Source: Rubrivivax sp. (GTDB lineage: Bacteria; Pseudomonadota; Gammaproteobacteria; Burkholderiales; Burkholderiaceae_C). Taken from it: 64,000 nucleotides of DNA. Made by a program: the position numbers and the translations under genes. The DNA lies in the NCBI GenBank assembly GCA_004210455.1, contig SEFA01000002.1, positions 62,001 to 126,000 of the forward strand, written 5' to 3'. How positions within the stretch are numbered: the first letter of the stretch is position 1; each line of letters begins with the position of its first letter. Below are positions 1 to 7,153 of the stretch, one piece after another. The notes beneath the pieces were generated by a model that searched no databases, was not told the origin of the DNA, and was given only the letters and a program-made list of their open reading frames with translations.

Positions 1-49
1 ACTTGGCCATCTTGGCTTCGACGTTCTTCTTGATGTCGGCGATGCTCAT
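1..49 (-). CDS. frr: Ribosome recycling factor, N-terminal fragment
   Basis: Only the first 16 codons lie in the window; the gene continues beyond base 1. The visible start MSIADIKKNVEAKMAK is the typical beginning of ribosome recycling factor, which with EF-G splits post-termination ribosomes. A purine-rich ribosome binding site (GAGGAAAAG) precedes the ATG at 49. It follows pyrH by 63 bases on the same strand, the usual order rpsB-tsf-pyrH-frr, which supports the call despite the short fragment. Confidence 0.93.
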   Translation of the reverse strand, partial: MSIADIKKNVEAKMAK

Positions 50-112
50 GTTCTTTTCCTCGATCAGGGGCGGCGGGTGTCTAACGCGCCAGCCCGGTCA
101 GACGTGCACCGG

Positions 113-823
113 TCAGACGTGCACCAGCGTGCCCTCGTCCTCACCCATCACGACGCGCTTGAGCGCGCCCGGCTTGAAGATCGAGAACACCTTGATGGGC
201 AGCTTCTGGTCGCGGCACAGCGCGAACGCGGTCGCGTCCAGGACCTGCAGGTTCTTGCCGATGGCCTCGTCGAAGCTGATGCGCGAGTAGCGCGTGGCCG
301 TCGGATCCTTCTTGGGGTCAGCGGTATAGACGCCGTCGACCTTGGTGGCCTTCAGCACGATCTCGGCGCCGATCTCGGCACCGCGCAGCGCGGCGGCCGT
401 GTCGGTCGTGAAGAAGGGATTGCCGGTGCCGGCGGCGAAGACCACGACCTTGCCCTCTTCCAGGTACTGGAGCGCCTTGGGACGCACATAGGGCTCGACG
501 ACCTGCTCGATCGCGATGGCCGACATGACGCGCGCGGTCATGCCTTCCTGGCGCATCGTGTCGGCCAGGGCCAGCGAGTTCATCACCGTCGCCAGCATGC
601 CCATGTAGTCGGCCGTGGCGCGGTCCATGCCGACCGCGCCGCCCGCCACGCCGCGGAAGATGTTGCCGCCGCCGATGACGACCGCGACCTCGACGCCGAG
701 CTTCGTCACTTCCTGGATCTCTTGGACCATGCGCACGATGGTGGCGCGGTTGATGCCGTAGGAGTCGTCGCCCATGAGGGCTTCACCGGAAAGCTTGAGC
801 AGGATGCGTTTGTGGGCGGGCAT
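113..823 (-). CDS. pyrH: Uridylate kinase (UMP kinase)
   Basis: Hexameric bacterial UMP kinase of the amino-acid kinase fold; it phosphorylates UMP to UDP in the cytoplasm for pyrimidine nucleotide supply. The 236-residue protein is family length and starts [18 protein letters not shown], with the phosphate-binding KLSGEAL segment near residue 10, the GGGNIFRG glycine loop near 50, and the TKVDGVY and DATAFALC segments in the C-terminal nucleotide-binding half. The open frame extends 22 codons upstream, but the ATG at 823 has a GAGGTAA ribosome binding site and matches the family start. It sits between tsf and frr, so expression is probably tied to the translation-factor operon, with a hairpin between tsf and pyrH. 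Confidence 0.97.
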   Translation of the reverse strand: MPAHKRILLKLSGEALMGDDSYGINRATIVRMVQEIQEVTKLGVEVAVVIGGGNIFRGVAGGAVGMDRATADYMGMLATVMNSLALADTMRQEGMTARVMSAIAIEQVVEPYVRPKALQYLEEGKVVVFAAGTGNPFFTTDTAAALRGAEIGAEIVLKATKVDGVYTADPKKDPTATRYSRISFDEAIGKNLQVLDATAFALCRDQKLPIKVFSIFKPGALKRVVMGEDEGTLVHV

Positions 824-893
824 TGTTACCTCGTCAGTACAGCCGATGGAGGGAGTGTCGTGCGTGCGCCTGCATGCGCAAGCGCACAAGTGT

Positions 894-917
894 AAAGGGC
901 GCCAGAGGCGCCCTTTT
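894..917 (-). terminator. Hairpin after tsf (attenuator or terminator)
   Basis: An inverted repeat AAAGGGCGCC-AGA-GGCGCCCTTTT lies just downstream of the tsf stop. On the minus strand the stem is followed by only a short T-run, so it may be a leaky terminator that reduces read-through into pyrH. It is symmetrical and could act on either strand. Confidence 0.6.
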
Positions 918-930
918 CGAGTCGTGACGC

Positions 931-1827
931 TTATTGCTGCTTGCTCGCAGCCGCCACCTGGGCGGCCACTTCGGCGGCGAAGTCGTCGACCTTCTTCTCG
1001 ATGCCCTCGCCGACCACGTACAGGGTGAAGGACTTCACCGTGGTGGCCTTGTCCTTCAGCATCTGCGCGACCGTCTGCTTGCCGTCGGCGGCTTTCACGA
1101 AGACCTGGTCCTGCAGCGAGACTTCCTTCAGGAACTTCTGCACCGAGCCTTCGACCATCTTGGCGACGATCTCGGCGGGCTTGCCGGACTCGGCAGCCTT
1201 CTCGGCGGCGATCTTGCGTTCCTTCTCGACCAGCTCGGCCGGGACTTCGGCGGACGACAGCGCGGCCGGCTTCATCGCGGCGACGTGCATGGCGACGTCC
1301 TTGGCGGCGACTTCGTCACCGTCGAACTCGACCATCACGCCGATGCGGGTGCCGTGCAGGTACGAGGCCAGCTTGGCGCCTTCATAACGCTTGAAGCGGC
1401 GGATCGTCATGTTCTCGCCGATCTTGCCGATCAGGCCGGCGCGCACGTCCTCGACGGTCGGGCCGAAACCTTCCTGCGACAGCGGCAGGGCGGACAGGGC
1501 GGCGATGTCGGCGGGGTTGCTGTCGACGATCAGGCCGGCCAGCGCGTTCACGAAAGCCAGGAAGGCGTCGTTCTTGGAGACGAAGTCGGTTTCGCAGTTG
1601 ACTTCGATCAGCGCGCCGGCGCTGCCCTTCACGGCCGCGGCGACGACGCCTTCGGCGGTGACGCGCGAGGCGGCCTTGCCGGCCTTGCTGCCCAGCTTGA
1701 CGCGCAGGATCTCTTCAGCGCGGGTCATGTCGCCGTCGGCTTCGGTCAGCGCCTTCTTGCACTCCATCATCGGGGAGTCGGTGCGGGCGCGCAGCTCGGC
1801 GACCATGCTTGCGGTAATTGCTGCCAT
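931..1827 (-). CDS. tsf: Translation elongation factor Ts
   Basis: EF-Ts, the guanine-nucleotide exchange factor that regenerates EF-Tu-GTP. At 298 residues it is normal length. The N-terminal UBA-like module ([20 protein letters not shown], then [13 protein letters not shown]) is diagnostic. It is followed by the core with the TDFVSKND motif near residue 80 that contacts EF-Tu. The frame is open for 13 more codons, but the ATG at 1827 gives the conserved N-terminus. It lies downstream of rpsB, separated by an 11-bp-stem palindrome that resembles the attenuator found between these two genes in other Proteobacteria. Confidence 0.97.
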   Translation of the reverse strand: MAAITASMVAELRARTDSPMMECKKALTEADGDMTRAEEILRVKLGSKAGKAASRVTAEGVVAAAVKGSAGALIEVNCETDFVSKNDAFLAFVNALAGLIVDSNPADIAALSALPLSQEGFGPTVEDVRAGLIGKIGENMTIRRFKRYEGAKLASYLHGTRIGVMVEFDGDEVAAKDVAMHVAAMKPAALSSAEVPAELVEKERKIAAEKAAESGKPAEIVAKMVEGSVQKFLKEVSLQDQVFVKAADGKQTVAQMLKDKATTVKSFTLYVVGEGIEKKVDDFAAEVAAQVAAASKQQ

Positions 1828-1893
1828 TTCAATCTCCGTGTGTCGCGGCCCGGAACGCTCCGGCACCGCTGAAAATCTGAATCTGCTTGGACG

Positions 1894-1916
1894 AAGGGGG
1901 CTGAATCAGCCCCCTT
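1894..1916 (-). terminator. rpsB-tsf intergenic hairpin
   Basis: Perfect 11-bp inverted repeat (AAGGGGGCTGA, one central base, then its complement) midway between rpsB and tsf. There is no U-run after it on the minus strand, so complete termination is unlikely. An attenuating or mRNA-processing role that sets the S2 to EF-Ts ratio is inferred. Confidence 0.55.
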
Positions 1917-1946
1917 GTCAGAACCCGTCGAGGGTCAGGGCCTGGA

Positions 1947-2693
1947 TCAGGCGCCTTCGTTCACTTCGACGAATTCGTCGCCTTCAGCGGCGACGGCCGT
2001 GACGACTTCGTTCGACGAGTTGGCGCGGCCTTCCAGCACGGCGTCGGCGACCGCCTTGGCGTACAGGGCGACAGCCTTGGCCGAGTCGTCGTTGCCGGGG
2101 ATGACGTAATCGATGCCGATGGGCGAGTGGTTGGTGTCCACGACGCCGATGACCGGGATGCCCAGCTTCTTGGCTTCCTGGACGGCGATCTTGTGGTAGC
2201 CGACGTCGATGACGAACAGGGCGTCCGGCAGCGCGACCATGTCCTGGATGCCGCCGATGTTCTTGTCCAGCTTGTTGATGTCGCGCGTGAACATCAGGGC
2301 TTCCTTCTTGATCGCGGGCTGGGTGCCGGCGTCGATCTGGGCCTGCATGTCCTTGAGCTTCTTCAGCGAGGTCTTGACCGTCTTGAAGTTGGTCAGCGTG
2401 CCGCCCAGCCAACGCTGGTTGACGCTCGGGACGCCGGCGCGCTCAGCTTCGGCGGCGACGATGTCGCGGGCCTGGCGCTTGGTGCCGACCATCAGGATCG
2501 TGCCGCGCTTGGCGGACAGCTGGCGCACGAACTTCAGGGCTTCCTCGAACGCGGGCAGCGTCTTCTCGAGGTTGATGATGTGGATCTTGTTGCGATGGCC
2601 GTAGATATACGGGGCCATCTTGGGATTCCAGAAGCGGGTTTGGTGACCGAAATGGACGCCGGCTTCCAGCATCTCACGCATCGTGACGGACAT
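1947..2693 (-). CDS. rpsB: 30S ribosomal protein S2
   Basis: Small-subunit protein S2, needed for late 30S assembly and S1 docking. The 248-residue product begins [20 protein letters not shown] and carries the family signatures near residues 10-20 and around [12 protein letters not shown] (residues 93-104), followed by the DVNHSP-type region (here DTNHSPIG) and an acidic C-terminus. It is the first gene of the rpsB-tsf-pyrH-frr cluster. The 200-base region upstream is divergent from the amidase gene and carries a TATACT box; it probably includes an S2 autoregulatory leader as in other Proteobacteria, which I infer but cannot verify by eye. Confidence 0.98.
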   Translation of the reverse strand: MSVTMREMLEAGVHFGHQTRFWNPKMAPYIYGHRNKIHIINLEKTLPAFEEALKFVRQLSAKRGTILMVGTKRQARDIVAAEAERAGVPSVNQRWLGGTLTNFKTVKTSLKKLKDMQAQIDAGTQPAIKKEALMFTRDINKLDKNIGGIQDMVALPDALFVIDVGYHKIAVQEAKKLGIPVIGVVDTNHSPIGIDYVIPGNDDSAKAVALYAKAVADAVLEGRANSSNEVVTAVAAEGDEFVEVNEGA

Positions 2694-2887
2694 AAGTAAC
2701 TCCGAAGGTTGGTTCTAGAATCCGGCACGAATTGCGACGTCTGAAAGACCTCGCAACACCTCGATTAGCCGGACTCGCGAATTTGCGATGTGTGGCACAG
2801 CCTGAGACTTCACGTCAGCCCGCCACCTACCGCGTCTCTCACCGGACTCCAGCCCCAACGGCTGGCTTATCCGGGAAAAACCCAACG

Positions 2888-2893
2888 AGTATA
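2888..2893 (-). promoter_or_regulatory. Candidate -10 box of the rpsB operon
   Basis: TATACT on the minus strand, 195 bases upstream of the rpsB start. No good -35 hexamer is visible at 16-18 bases. The resulting leader of roughly 190 bases would suit autoregulation by S2. The box lies only about 15 bases from the start of the divergent amidase gene. Confidence 0.35.
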
Positions 2894-2905
2894 ACCCGTT
2901 TTTGC

Positions 2906-4297
2906 ATGCCGATCGACCTGACCGAGGCGCTCGCCTCTCTGCGCCTGGGCCGGCAATCGGCGCGCGCCCTGCTGTCCGACAACCTCGCCCACGCCGACGG
3001 GCCGGCGTGCGCGCACGCCTTCCTGCGCCGCTTCGACGATGCTGCCCGCGCAACGGCCGAGGCCTCGGATGCGGCCGCGGCACGCGGTGAAGCCCGCTTG
3101 GCGCTCGGCGGCCTGGCGATTTCCGTCAAGGACCTGTTCGACGTCGCCGGCTACCGCACGACCGCAGCTTCCGCTGCGATGGACGATGCACCGCTCGCCG
3201 TGCGCGACGCCCCCGCCGTCGCCCGGCTGCGCGCCGCGGGCGCCGCGCTGATGGCCCACACCAACCTCAGCGAGTTCGCCTTCTCCGGCGTCGGCATCAA
3301 TCCGCATCACGGCACGCCCCGGAATCCGGTGACACGCGCCATCGACGGCCTGGAACGCATCCCCGGCGGATCGACCTCCGGCGGCGCGGTCAGCGTGGCG
3401 GCCGGCGCTGCCTGGGCGGCGCTCGGCTCGGACACCGGCGGGTCGCTGCGCATCCCGGCCGCGCTGCAGGGACTGGTCGGCTTCAAGAGCACGGCGCGGC
3501 TGGTGCCGCTCGAGGGCTGCGTGCCCCTGGCGCCGTCGCTGGATACCGCCGGCGCCATCACGCGCTCGGTACGCGACGCCGCGCTGCTGCACGCGGTGCT
3601 GAGCGGGGCTCCGGCCGAGCTGGACGAGCGCCCCTTGTCCGCATGGCGCCTCGCGATCACGCCGACCTTCATGCAGGACGACCTGGAGCCCGCCGTGGCC
3701 GTCTTGTTCGAACGCGCGCTCGCCACGCTGCGCGCCGCCGGCGCCCGCATCGAGGAGCGCACGCTGCCCGCCCTGCCCCGTGTGGCGGAACTGCAAACGC
3801 AGGGCGGCATCACCGCGTCAGAGGCTTGGGCATGGCACCATGCGCGCCTCGCCGAACGCGGCGACCGCTACGACCCGCGCGTCGCCGTGCGCATCCGCCG
3901 CGGCGAAGCCATCCTTCCCGAGGCGTACCAGGCCTTGCTCGATGCCCGCCGCCGCTGGATCGCCGACATGACCGCGGCGATGTCGGGCATCGACGCCTTC
4001 CTCAGCCCCACCGTTCCCCTCCAAGCCCCGGAGATCGCCCCCTTGCTGTCCAGCGACGACCTGTTTTTCGCCACCAACGCGCGCCTGCTGCGCAACACCG
4101 CCGTCGTCAACCTGCTCGACGGCTGCGCGATCTCGATCCCCTGCGAGCACCCCGGCGAGCTGCCGGTCGGCCTGATGCTGTGGGCACCCGCGATGCACGA
4201 CCGCGCGGTGCTGGGCGCCGCATCGCGCGCGGAGTCGGCACTCCAGGCGGCACGCCGGGGGACGCGCGCACCGGCGGCCGCCGCAGGGGACCGCTGA
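2906..4297 (+). CDS. Amidase-signature family hydrolase
   Basis: Amidase-signature hydrolase of 463 residues. The Ser-cisSer-Lys triad is visible as Lys75 (AISVKDLFD), Ser156 (PGGSTSGGAVS) and Ser180 (GSDTGGSLRIPA), with the family spacing of 24 between the two serines. It is similar in layout to GatA, but no gatB or gatC is nearby and the motif context is that of the stand-alone amidases that cleave small amides. Substrate is unknown. No convincing ribosome binding site precedes the ATG at 2906, although the match to the family starts here; the open frame runs 58 codons further upstream into the rpsB leader. The stop is one base from the next start, so it is probably co-translated with the FAD oxidoreductase. 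Confidence 0.85.
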   Translation: MPIDLTEALASLRLGRQSARALLSDNLAHADGPACAHAFLRRFDDAARATAEASDAAAARGEARLALGGLAISVKDLFDVAGYRTTAASAAMDDAPLAVRDAPAVARLRAAGAALMAHTNLSEFAFSGVGINPHHGTPRNPVTRAIDGLERIPGGSTSGGAVSVAAGAAWAALGSDTGGSLRIPAALQGLVGFKSTARLVPLEGCVPLAPSLDTAGAITRSVRDAALLHAVLSGAPAELDERPLSAWRLAITPTFMQDDLEPAVAVLFERALATLRAAGARIEERTLPALPRVAELQTQGGITASEAWAWHHARLAERGDRYDPRVAVRIRRGEAILPEAYQALLDARRRWIADMTAAMSGIDAFLSPTVPLQAPEIAPLLSSDDLFFATNARLLRNTAVVNLLDGCAISIPCEHPGELPVGLMLWAPAMHDRAVLGAASRAESALQAARRGTRAPAAAAGDR

Positions 4298-4298
4298 G

Positions 4299-5504
4299 AT
4301 GCGGGTCGCCATCATCGGAGCCGGCCTGGCCGGCGTCACCAGCGCCTACGAGCTTGCGCTGCAGGGCCATGACGTCCATGTCTTCGAACGCGACACCAGC
4401 GTCGCCACCGGCGCGAGCTTCGCGCCGCCAGGACTCATCGCGCCGGGCCTGATGGCCGCGCGACCGGACACGCCCATGGCGTGGCGCGGCAAGCCCGGTC
4501 AGCTCGGCTGGAAATTCGCGCATTGGCGCGCCGGCCGGGCGCGCGGCGCGCACGCGATGCCCGAAGCGCTGCATGCGCTGGCGCTGCGCGGACAGGCCGT
4601 GATGGCGGTGTGGCGGCGCGAACTGAAGATGGAGGTCGAGCGAGAAGCCGGCATCCTGCTGCTGTGGCGCACCGCCAAGGACTACAAGGCGGCGGCGCCG
4701 GTGCTGGCCCGGCTGCAGGCACGGCAGGTGCCGCATCGCGAGCTCGACGCCGACGGCTGCCGCGCGCAGGAACCCGGGCTCAACGCCGAGACCGGACTGC
4801 ACGGCGGCATCCTGCTGTCGCAGGACGAGGCCGCCAACGCGCGCCAGTTCAGCCAGGCGCTGAAGCTGGAAGCGCAACGGCTCGGCGTGCAATGGAACTT
4901 CAACACCGATGTGCTGCGCATCGAGCCCGGCAACCAGCCGGCCGTGCACGTCGCGGCGGGCGAGCCGCTGCGCGTCGACGCCGTGCTCGTCTGCGCCGGC
5001 AAGGGCGCCGCCTCGCTGCTCGCCGCCCAGGGGCTGAAGCTGCCGTGGGGCACGGTCCACACCCACACGCTGACGGCGCCCCTGCGCATGCTGGAGGCGC
5101 ATCCGGACCTGGGTCCGCGCGCCACCGTCATCGACATGAACCTGGGCGTCAGCCTGACGCGGCTCGGACAGCGCGTGCGCGTCGGCGGTGCGAACGAACT
5201 GGGCGGCTCGTCGTCGCAGCCGGACGGCCAGTCGATGGGCACGCTGCATCAGGCCGCGCACGACTGGTTCCCGGGTGCGCTGCTCGCCGGCGGGCAGCAG
5301 CGGTGGAAGACCTCGCGGCTGCTGCTGCCCGACGAGCTGCCGCTGATCGGCGAGTCCGGCCTGCCCGGCGTGTGGCTGAACATCGGCCACGGCGAGCACG
5401 GCTGGACGATGGCCGGTGCCGCGGCGCAATTGCTCGCCGCCCGGCTCGCGAAGAAGGATCCCGGCATCGACGCGGCGTTGTTGGAGCCGGGACGGCTCAG
5501 GTGA
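4299..5504 (+). CDS. FAD-dependent amino-acid oxidoreductase (DadA-like, DAO family)
   Basis: A 401-residue flavoprotein of the DAO superfamily. The N-terminus MRVAIIGAGLAGVTSAYELA is a Rossmann dinucleotide-binding motif followed by the acidic FERD residue that binds ribose. The C-terminal GHGEHGWTMAGAAAQLLA matches the FAD-closing motif of small-subunit D-amino acid dehydrogenases. A membrane-associated dehydrogenase that oxidises D-amino acids or a related amine to the imine is the likely role. It begins one base after the amidase stop, so an amidase that releases an amino acid and an oxidase that deaminates it is a reasonable hypothesis. It is followed by a 15-bp tandem repeat. Confidence 0.8.
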   Translation: MRVAIIGAGLAGVTSAYELALQGHDVHVFERDTSVATGASFAPPGLIAPGLMAARPDTPMAWRGKPGQLGWKFAHWRAGRARGAHAMPEALHALALRGQAVMAVWRRELKMEVEREAGILLLWRTAKDYKAAAPVLARLQARQVPHRELDADGCRAQEPGLNAETGLHGGILLSQDEAANARQFSQALKLEAQRLGVQWNFNTDVLRIEPGNQPAVHVAAGEPLRVDAVLVCAGKGAASLLAAQGLKLPWGTVHTHTLTAPLRMLEAHPDLGPRATVIDMNLGVSLTRLGQRVRVGGANELGGSSSQPDGQSMGTLHQAAHDWFPGALLAGGQQRWKTSRLLLPDELPLIGESGLPGVWLNIGHGEHGWTMAGAAAQLLAARLAKKDPGIDAALLEPGRLR

Positions 5505-5505
5505 A

Positions 5506-5565
5506 GCGAGACCGGCAGCACCGAGACCGGCAGAACTGAGACCGGCAGAACCGAGACCGGGATAG
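5506..5565 (+). repeat. 15-bp tandem repeat, four units
   Basis: Four consecutive imperfect copies of a 15-base unit (consensus CCGAGACCGGCAGAA) fill the gap between the FAD oxidoreductase stop and the Nnr start. The unit length is a multiple of three. The central two units differ by one base. Confidence 0.9.
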
Positions 5566-5575
5566 AGTCGGCGGC

Positions 5576-7090
5576 ATGCTGCCGGTGCTGCCCGCCTTCC
5601 ACGATCGATCCCTGCATGATGCGCCGTCGAGCCGGCGCATCGAGTCGGCGGCGCTGGCGCTGCATCCGCCGCACACGCTGATCGAGCGCGCCGGCCTGGC
5701 GGTGGCTCGGCTCGCGGCGGCGCTCAAGCCCTTCGGCCAGTGCGCCGTGGTGGTCGCCGGCCCCGGCAACAACGGCGGCGACGGCCTCATCGCGGCAAGG
5801 CACCTGGCAGCCCGGGGATGGGCCGTTGAGGTTCTCCTGGTCGGCCCGGAACCGGAGCCAGGCAGCGATGCCGCGCATGCGCTCGACGCCGCCAGGGAGG
5901 CCGGCCTGCGATTGCGCCAGGACATCCCGCTCATGCCTCGTCGGGCCGATGTCGCGATCGACGCCCTCCTCGGCCTTGGCGCCAGCCGTGCGCCCGAGGG
6001 TGCGTTCGCGTCGGCGATCCAGGCCATCGCCACCCTGCGTGACGCCGGGACGACGGTGCTGGCCGTCGACGTACCCAGCGGCATCGATGTCCGCACCGGT
6101 CAGGCGCTCGGCGCCGATGCCGTGCGCGCGCATCACACGCTGACGTTCCTCACCTTGAAGTCCGGCCTCTTCACCGGGGAAGGCCGTGCGCTCGCGGGAC
6201 GCGTCTGGTTCGACGATCTCGGCGTACCCGTTGACGAAAGCGGCGTCGGCCTGCTGTTCGGCGCCAGCCGCATCGCGCGCTGGCAAAGCGCATTCGCGCG
6301 CTCGGCGGCCAGCCACAAAGGTCGCAACGGCGACGTCGTCGTGCTCGGCGGCGCGCCGACGATGCGCGGCGCGGCATGGCTCGCCGCGACCTCGGCGCTG
6401 TCCGCCGGCGCGGGTCGCGTGTACGCGGCGCTGCCCGACGACGACGGGCAACCGTGGCCGGCCCGACCGGAACTCATGCATTGGCCTGCCGCGCGCTGGA
6501 GCGCCTCGCCGGACACCTGGCGGGACATCGTCGCGGTGTGCGGGTGCGGCGGCGGCACGGCGATCGCATCGGCCCTCTCCATGGTGCTGCACGGCGCGAC
6601 GCGCGTCGTGCTCGATGCCGACGCATTGAACCTCATCGCCGCCGACGAGGCGCTGCAGCAGGCGCTGCGTCGTCGCGCCGCGCACGGCTGGCCGACGGTC
6701 CTCACGCCGCATCCGCTGGAAGCGGCGCGGCTGCTGGGCCTACGTTCCGCGGCGGACGTGCAGGCCGATCGCCTCCACGCCGCATCGCAGCTGGCGGAGC
6801 GCTTCTCGGCGACTGTCGTGCTCAAGGGGTCGGGCAGCGTCGTGGCCGCGCCGAAGCAGCGACTCTCGATCAACAGCACCGGTTCATCCGCGCTGGCGAC
6901 CGCAGGAACCGGCGACGTGCTGGCCGGATGGCTGGGTGGGCTCTGGGCGCAGTCGCCTGGCATCGCACCGCATGACCTCGCGTGCTCCGCCGTGGCGTGG
7001 CACGGCACGGCCGCCGAAGGCCATGCGGGCCCGCTGCTCGCCGCCGATCTGATCGACGCCATGGCGGCGCTGCACGCTCCTTCGGCCTGA
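5576..7090 (+). CDS. nnr: Bifunctional NAD(P)HX epimerase / ADP-dependent NAD(P)HX dehydratase
   Basis: Metabolite-repair enzyme that restores NADH and NADPH from their hydrated forms. The 504-residue protein shows both domains. The N-terminal YjeF epimerase domain (about 1-215) has the GPGNNGGDGL motif near residue 65 and AVDVPSGIDVRTG near 165. The C-terminal ribokinase-like dehydratase domain (about 235-500) has DADALN, TPHPLEAARLLG, KGSGSVVA and the catalytic GTGDVLAGWLGG loop near 440. Fused length and order are as in Escherichia coli YjeF. It is the third gene of the plus-strand group, 71 bases after the oxidoreductase and separated from it by a tandem repeat. Confidence 0.95.
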   Translation: MLPVLPAFHDRSLHDAPSSRRIESAALALHPPHTLIERAGLAVARLAAALKPFGQCAVVVAGPGNNGGDGLIAARHLAARGWAVEVLLVGPEPEPGSDAAHALDAAREAGLRLRQDIPLMPRRADVAIDALLGLGASRAPEGAFASAIQAIATLRDAGTTVLAVDVPSGIDVRTGQALGADAVRAHHTLTFLTLKSGLFTGEGRALAGRVWFDDLGVPVDESGVGLLFGASRIARWQSAFARSAASHKGRNGDVVVLGGAPTMRGAAWLAATSALSAGAGRVYAALPDDDGQPWPARPELMHWPAARWSASPDTWRDIVAVCGCGGGTAIASALSMVLHGATRVVLDADALNLIAADEALQQALRRRAAHGWPTVLTPHPLEAARLLGLRSAADVQADRLHAASQLAERFSATVVLKGSGSVVAAPKQRLSINSTGSSALATAGTGDVLAGWLGGLWAQSPGIAPHDLACSAVAWHGTAAEGHAGPLLAADLIDAMAALHAPSA

Positions 7091-7093
7091 GGC

Positions 7094-7153
7094 CCCGATT
7101 TCAGGCCCGTCTTCAATCCCGTCCTCAAGCCCGACTTCAGGCCTCGTCTTCAA
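7094..7153 (+). repeat. 12-bp imperfect tandem repeat at the nnr/rnr junction
   Basis: Five degenerate units of about 12 bases (consensus CCCGTCTTCAAG) lie between two convergent genes and run over the stop codon of rnr. The last unit is 13 bases long. Confidence 0.75.

Noticed and set aside
2732-2905. 58-codon upstream extension of the amidase
   Set aside because: Overlaps the rpsB leader and promoter region; no family match before MPIDLTEAL.
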